From a virus: a stretch of DNA of 41,792 nucleotides. A program made the translations under genes and the position numbers. How positions within the stretch are numbered: position 1 is the first letter of the stretch; every line of letters starts with the position of its first letter. Positions 38,352 to 41,792 of this stretch are shown here, piece by piece. Where the stretch lies: the IMG/VR virus record IMGVR_UViG_3300040807_000827, positions 1-41,792 of that record. One strand, 5' to 3'. The notes beneath the pieces were generated by a model. The model was given only the letters and a program-made list of their open reading frames with translations. It ran no database searches and was not told where the DNA came from.

Positions 38352-38582
38352 TCAGTTGGTGTTACAGGCTGCGTCTAGCTGCTGGATCAGGGTTGCCCCA
38401 GTGACCACAGAGGTGTCCCCTGCGTCCTCTAAGAGCGCCCTAGCGTGAGCCTCACGGGCCTGTAGGGTCCCTGCGCAGATAGCGGAGTCACTCACCCCTG
38501 TTGCGCAGCCACTCACGAGCATCGTCAGGCTCAGTAAAGCCAAGAGCTTTGTCGATGTTCTCACGGGTGTTGATGTATTCAT
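38352..38582 (-). CDS. Outer-membrane lipoprotein, o-spanin-like (Rz1 type)
   Basis: This 76-residue protein has a lipoprotein signal: a basic start (MNTSTPVRTSTK), a hydrophobic core (LLALLSLTMLVSGC) and a lipobox LVSG-C at C26. The mature part is short and contains two more cysteines. It overlaps the upstream small membrane protein by 95 bp in another frame, the classic nested Rz/Rz1 arrangement. Spanins fuse inner and outer membranes in the last step of lysis. The ATG at 38582 has AGGAGAACC. Confidence 0.85.
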   Translation of the reverse strand: MNTSTPVRTSTKLLALLSLTMLVSGCATGVSDSAICAGTLQAREAHARALLEDAGDTSVVTGATLIQQLDAACNTN

Positions 38583-38706
38583 TGGTTCTCCTATCGGCTT
38601 CCCTTTGGCGGGCCTCAGAGGCACCCCTGAAGTAAGCCAGGATCACGGCCCCTAAGGCGGCAGCAACTGCCACCGCCCAGAGCCTGAGTTTTGTGAAGAG
38701 GAACAT
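38488..38706 (-). CDS. Inner-membrane i-spanin-like protein (Rz type)
   Basis: This 72-residue protein has an N-terminal membrane helix (LWAVAVAAALGAVILAYF, residues 9-26) and then a charged helix rich in Arg, Glu and Asn, as expected for the periplasmic coil of an Rz protein. It is shorter than lambda Rz or T7 gp18.5. The outer-membrane partner gene starts inside its 3' end. The ATG shares a base with the preceding stop (TAATG). Confidence 0.8.
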   Translation of the reverse strand: MFLFTKLRLWAVAVAAALGAVILAYFRGASEARQREADRRTNEYINTRENIDKALGFTEPDDAREWLRNRGE

Positions 38707-38936
38707 TATCGTCTCAAGTGTTGTGCGATAGCATCCATTCCGAATGCCCCGGCATTAAACGTCATGATAGGCCAAATTAGTAATTCGACCATCTCGGTAT
38801 TACCTTGGAATACGCAATAACTGAGACCAGACAGCATAATTACCCCGACCTCCCGCTTATAAGTCTTGCGCCGCGAGGGTTCTATCGGTGGTCCTTCCTC
38901 CACAATTGTGGCGGGTTCTGAGTTCAATTCTGTCAT
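38706..38936 (-). CDS. Small two-helix membrane protein, candidate holin
   Basis: This protein of about 76 residues has a polar, Pro/Glu-rich start and then two hydrophobic segments, EVGVIMLSGLSYCVF and MVELLIWPIMTFNAGAFGM. That is holin-like and fits the lysis cluster. It has a basic tail. Start choice is uncertain: ATG at 38936 (weak GGTG site) or 38948. Both overlap the gene upstream. It could be the pinhole or canonical holin or an antiholin for the XhlA-like protein. Confidence 0.6.
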   Translation of the reverse strand: MTELNSEPATIVEEGPPIEPSRRKTYKREVGVIMLSGLSYCVFQGNTEMVELLIWPIMTFNAGAFGMDAIAQHLRR

Positions 38937-39267
38937 AATTAACACCATCTGTGAATATGTTGAGCCGGATTGTGTGATATCCAGCAATGCGGTCCCCTAG
39001 CTCTTCCTCTACGTCCTCCCAAGGGAGCACCCGGAAGACTCCAAGATTACCCCCAACCGCCACCAAGTCTTGAAAGAGGCACCCCTCGATTTTCTCGAAG
39101 GTCACCTCAATGAAAACGTGTTCCTCATGCACCTCGAATACATCGATGGTTACATTTCGGTATGGGGTAGGGGACTTAAATTCTTGGTAGAGGCCGAAGA
39201 TGGAAATGAAGATTACCGCCAGAATAACTCCAACGGTAAAATCCTTGTAAATCTTCTTGATGCTCAT
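38857..39267 (-). CDS. Hypothetical membrane-anchored protein in the lysis cluster
   Basis: This 136-residue protein begins with a basic stretch and one membrane segment (FTVGVILAVIFISIFGLY, residues 10-27). A periplasmic or cytoplasmic beta-rich domain follows (RNVTIDVFEVHEEHVFIEV), with three Cys/Trp-containing positions. No family was recognised. It lies between holin-like genes and shares a base with the upstream stop. It may regulate lysis timing or act as a superinfection exclusion factor, but nothing decides this. Confidence 0.6.
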   Translation of the reverse strand: MSIKKIYKDFTVGVILAVIFISIFGLYQEFKSPTPYRNVTIDVFEVHEEHVFIEVTFEKIEGCLFQDLVAVGGNLGVFRVLPWEDVEEELGDRIAGYHTIRLNIFTDGVNYDRIELRTRHNCGGRTTDRTLAAQDL

Positions 39268-39530
39268 TAAATTGAAAGACCCCCTCTAATAATAAAGGTG
39301 ATAATAGCGGTGACAAACGCCCCAATAACAACGAACAGAAGTGTCTTAATGCCACTGCTAATTCCATCAACGCTCTTCATAATGTAGGCGGTATCCGCCC
39401 GCATCTTCACCATGTCCAGTTCTAGCTCATGGTGCTTGGTCATGTAGGAGGTTTGACGGTTACGCACCTCAGAAAGCCCGGTTTCCACTGCCTCTAAGCG
39501 GCGGTGAGTATCCTGATGTTCCACGGTCAC
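39267..39530 (-). CDS. XhlA-like holin-associated protein
   Basis: This 87-residue protein has an N-terminal coiled segment (RRLEAVETGLSEVRNRQ and on to about residue 58) and a C-terminal membrane helix (TLLFVVIGAFVTAIITFII, residues 63-81). This order is typical of XhlA/haemolysin-type holin partners, which help endolysins reach the wall. It overlaps the endolysin stop by four bases, so the two are coupled. Confidence 0.8.
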   Translation of the reverse strand: MTVEHQDTHRRLEAVETGLSEVRNRQTSYMTKHHELELDMVKMRADTAYIMKSVDGISSGIKTLLFVVIGAFVTAIITFIIRGGLSI

Positions 39531-40075
39531 CCCCTAAACAGAGCTTGCTCATCCGCCCGCCTATTCACGAGGCCCCTGAGAACCCTACCGCCGCCTCGGT
39601 TCCACCGTGGGAACTCATTGGCAGCACCTTCGTAGTCCCCTGCGTTGAGCTTCTTGAGGAGTGTGGATTTACCCAAGGCCCCGGCCCCCACGTTGAACGT
39701 GAAGCTGCATAGAGCGTCATATTGATTTTGGGTCAGGGGGACCTTCACGAGACGGTTCACCGCCTCCTCCACCCATTCCATGTCTTGCCTGAGGAGTTCC
39801 TCGGCTTCCGCCTCGGTGATCCGCATATCTGGGGTCACCGTCTTGGTGTGGCCATAGCCAATCGTCCAGACATTCGCTGGACACAGGTAAGCCTCTAGGT
39901 AGAGCCCTTCCCACTTCTTGATGATCTCAAGGTTCTGTAAGTGGTATCGCCCGCCTCTCTGAGGCTCCTGTGGTTGTTGTGTGGGACGTGGAGAGGGACG
40001 CCGTTGGTTTCCCGACAGCGCCCCCACGAGTCCCTCAAAGAGCGCCCTGAGGACGCCCGAGAGGTCATTCGCCAT
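39527..40075 (-). CDS. Endolysin, GH24 lysozyme family
   Basis: This 182-residue muramidase cleaves peptidoglycan at the end of infection. The active triad is E56-x8-C65-x5-T71, within KKWEGLYLEAYLCPANVW then TIGYGHT. The middle residue is Cys, as in the P1 Lyz type, rather than the Asp of T4. FTFNVGAGAL and the C-terminal helix GLVNRRADEQALF also match the family. The N-terminus (LSGVLRALFEGLVGALSG) is weakly hydrophobic and might act as a membrane-retained signal. Unlike T7, which relies on gp3.5 amidase, this phage uses a dedicated muramidase. Confidence 0.93.
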   Translation of the reverse strand: MANDLSGVLRALFEGLVGALSGNQRRPSPRPTQQPQEPQRGGRYHLQNLEIIKKWEGLYLEAYLCPANVWTIGYGHTKTVTPDMRITEAEAEELLRQDMEWVEEAVNRLVKVPLTQNQYDALCSFTFNVGAGALGKSTLLKKLNAGDYEGAANEFPRWNRGGGRVLRGLVNRRADEQALFRG

Positions 40076-40108
40076 AGTGATTTCCTAGTTTCTCGCAGTT
40101 GATGTTTG

Positions 40109-40627
40109 TTAAGACGCAGGGAAGCTCTTGACCTCATCTGGGGTCACAGCAATCACCCCCTGTGCAGCAGCACGTTCCGCGTCATCACGCACGATCTCAG
40201 GGTTATCCACCATAATGGTGCCAGTTACGTTCCCTTCGTCGTCGTAGGTGGTTTCCTCGACTTGGGCAGGCAGAGGCTCAATGGCAGGGACCACAGTCAC
40301 ATCCATGATCTCGTTGCCCTCTTCATCGAAGGTGCCTGTAGGTTCCTCTGAGGTCTGCTCAGGGTAACCCTCAACCAGCCTGTATTTCTCCAGGCGACTG
40401 AGAGCGGCCCTGTAGTTGGACAGCATGTGGTTGAATTGGTTGTTCTCAGCGTTGACTTGGTTGTCCAAGACCCACTGAGCGGCCCAAGCGATGTAACCTG
40501 GGTCACTTTCAACGATGCCCTGCTCTCGCTGCCAATATACCTTCTCTGCCTCGAAGTGTCTCAGGCCGCGTTTAACAGCCTGTCGGTAGGACATTGGGGT
40601 GTCACCCTTCTGAATGAAAACGGTCAT
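40109..40627 (-). CDS. Hypothetical fibre-linked protein, possible tail assembly chaperone
   Basis: This 172-residue protein has two parts. Residues of about 12-90 are helical and Trp/Tyr-rich (YRQAVKRGLRHFEAEKVYW and AWAAQWVLDNQ). The remainder is acidic, with two similar FDEEGNE and YDDEGNV elements. Proteins with these acidic repeats are common after fibre genes and often act as chaperones or small tail proteins. It shares its first residues (MTVFIQK) with the upstream neighbour (MTVYIEK). Its ATG overlaps that gene's stop. Confidence 0.6.
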   Translation of the reverse strand: MTVFIQKGDTPMSYRQAVKRGLRHFEAEKVYWQREQGIVESDPGYIAWAAQWVLDNQVNAENNQFNHMLSNYRAALSRLEKYRLVEGYPEQTSEEPTGTFDEEGNEIMDVTVVPAIEPLPAQVEETTYDDEGNVTGTIMVDNPEIVRDDAERAAAQGVIAVTPDEVKSFPAS

Positions 40628-40920
40628 TAGAAGGTCCCCTCTGCAATAATACCTACGTCAACGATTGCAGGGGCAACCGCCATTTCCACTGAGTAGACGA
40701 AGCCATCATAGGTCACCGTGTAGTCCTCACCAGAACCTTCTCGGAACAGAGAGCCATCGACGTAGACGAACTTAGGTTTCCAGCCTTTTTGGAGACTAAA
40801 GGTGGTCGTGGAGCTATCCCCACTGAACCAGAAGACCTCCTGGCGGTAGCCCCCCTGATTTCTCAGGGAGGCCAGTTCTTCACGCAGGTTTACTGCGGGT
40901 TTCTCGATATACACAGTCAT
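40627..40920 (-). CDS. Hypothetical fibre-associated protein
   Basis: This 97-residue protein has a beta-rich core (EVFWFSGDSSTTTFSLQKGW, then PKFVYVDGSLFREGSG). The middle resembles the small adapter-like modules found at the start of marine phage fibres. The N-terminus is MTVYIEKPAVN. It begins five bases after the fibre stop. It could be a fibre tip or adapter component. Family assignment is uncertain. Confidence 0.6.
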   Translation of the reverse strand: MTVYIEKPAVNLREELASLRNQGGYRQEVFWFSGDSSTTTFSLQKGWKPKFVYVDGSLFREGSGEDYTVTYDGFVYSVEMAVAPAIVDVGIIAEGTF

Positions 40921-40924
40921 GAGA

Positions 40925-41792
40925 TTACTCCTCGACCACTAGGCCATTGCTGGCACTGATTGCAGTTCCGACCGCTGTGGTCGTGTTGGATACCCTACGC
41001 AGCCCTTGGAAGACGCTACGCCCTGCACTCGTGCCTACGTGGAGCAAGCCAGTGTCACTGTCGTGAGCCAAGGCTGTCACAGCGTCAGAAGCCCCGTAGA
41101 GGGTGCAGGCTGCGTTCTCTTGGAACAGCACCTTCTCGTCCTCGTAGATGCGCTTGATCTGGTCAGGCGTCGGCGCGGTGGCGGAGATGCGCAGGAGGGC
41201 GAGTTTTGTGCTTACCCCGGAGGACCAGATGCCAGCGACGTATGCCCCGCCTACGACCAAATTGCTTGCCGTGTTCGTTGCGCCGAGCGATCCTGCCGAA
41301 CTCACGGAGCCGACCGCAACGCCGTTGATGTAGAGGTAAAGAACCCCCGAACTTCTAACCGCTGCCACCTGTGTGAAGGAGCCGACGGCGGAAGCAGTGG
41401 AGGAGTTGATGGTCCCAGATGCAGTTACGACTGACCAGCCGGAACTATAGCGCATTGTGATCTGGCCGTTTGTGCCGAACCCGCCTCCGGACTTATCTGT
41501 AATAGATAGGTAGTTTTGCAGGGAAGTGCTGGCTAGCCCCACCCACCCCATAACACAGAAGTCACCCGTGCCGAAGTCGAGGTCAGAGTTATACGGCTGC
41601 TCAAGGTAGTTGCTGGCAGAGAAGCCAGAGTAGGCCACCAGCTCCGCCCCGGTCGCTACAGCCGAGCGGGTCACAGTGCCGTTGACGATCAGGCCGTTGT
41701 TGTTCACCGAGCGGTCTGCGTCTGCGAGTTTAACGGAGATGTTGTCATACGTCGCATCTGACGTCACGTCTGATTGAACACCAAGGTTTACA
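40925..41792 (-). CDS. Tail fibre protein, C-terminal part with LamG-like lectin domain, runs off the right edge
   Basis: This is the continuation of the fibre that begins at 2369. Reading from 41792 the frame is open and ends at 40925. The segment DRSVNNNGLIVNG leads into an LEQPYNSDLDFGTGDF-type concanavalin/LamG sandwich of about 150 residues, with strands VLYLYINGVAVG and NLVVGGAYVAG. The C-terminal 70 residues form a different small module (LHVGTSAG). LamG-like domains bind sugars, so this is the likely receptor tip. The frame matches the left part exactly across the circular join. An ATG at 41767 lies inside the gene and is not a start. Confidence 0.9.
   Translation of the reverse strand, partial: VNLGVQSDVTSDATYDNISVKLADADRSVNNNGLIVNGTVTRSAVATGAELVAYSGFSASNYLEQPYNSDLDFGTGDFCVMGWVGLASTSLQNYLSITDKSGGGFGTNGQITMRYSSGWSVVTASGTINSSTASAVGSFTQVAAVRSSGVLYLYINGVAVGSVSSAGSLGATNTASNLVVGGAYVAGIWSSGVSTKLALLRISATAPTPDQIKRIYEDEKVLFQENAACTLYGASDAVTALAHDSDTGLLHVGTSAGRSVFQGLRRVSNTTTAVGTAISASNGLVVEE
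41622..41792. repeat. Terminal redundancy, right copy
   Basis: This is the partner of positions 1-171. Its last 127 bases (41666-41792) are identical to 45-171. The seven mismatches fall at 41651-41665. Confidence 0.9.

Noticed and set aside
41506-41520. Promoter-like string TAATAGATAGGTAG in the fibre gene
   Set aside because: It differs from the 16-mer by an insertion and a changed end, and lies inside a LamG-coding segment.
1-41792. tRNA genes or CRISPR arrays
   Set aside because: No cloverleaf with TTCGA-type arm was recognised, and no regular repeat-spacer array was seen. The tandem 12-mers have no spacers.

Overview
The window is one almost complete genome of a T7-like podovirus (Autographiviridae type). 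It carries a single-subunit RNA polymerase, T7-order replication genes (SSB, endonuclease I, amidase fold, primase-helicase, DNA polymerase, exonuclease) and T7-order virion genes (portal, scaffold, capsid, two tail tube proteins, four internal virion proteins, tail fibre). Nearly everything reads leftward on the minus strand. The last 127 bases repeat positions 45-171 exactly, and the fibre gene runs off both ends in one compatible frame. The window is therefore best read as a circular unit of about 41,621 bp opened inside the tail fibre gene, with 171 redundant bases. The physical virion ends are not at the window edges. A marine alphaproteobacterial host, perhaps Rhodobacterales, is an inference from the cobalamin-dependent RNR, ThyX, MazG and the fibre type. 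The sequence alone does not prove it.

Layout in transcription order, right to left. The region at 31.4-32.6 kb is a gene-poor control region with a sigma70-like promoter, paired direct repeats, a cluster of hairpins and two divergent phage promoters. The region at 29.1-31.4 kb holds small early genes. The region at 27.4-29.0 kb is an integration module: a small gene, a winged-helix regulator and a tyrosine recombinase. The RNA polymerase (24.6-27.1 kb) has a phage promoter just upstream of its start. Replication genes fill 17.7-24.6 kb and virion genes 0-17.6 kb. Crossing the window edge, the fibre C-terminus, fibre-associated genes, lysis genes, small terminase, a MazG-NrdJ cassette and large terminase fill 34.2-41.8 kb. 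One plus-strand island (32.6-34.1 kb) carries a predicted secreted acidic protein, ThyX and a small coiled protein.

Regulation. A perfectly conserved 16-mer, ATACCTACCTATTAGA, occurs six times and always points into a gene block: before the late/virion genes, the SSB block, RNA polymerase, MazG-NrdJ, and both arms of the control region. It is very probably the promoter of the phage polymerase. Strong intrinsic terminators follow the capsid gene, follow NrdJ, and separate ThyX from the large terminase.

The most unusual points are the integrase/regulator module in a T7-like phage, an amidase-fold protein that has lost its zinc ligands, the structured non-coding control region, two self-contained metabolic cassettes, a strand-biased 8-mer (ATGACTGT) concentrated in the early region, and sequence variation at the fibre junction.
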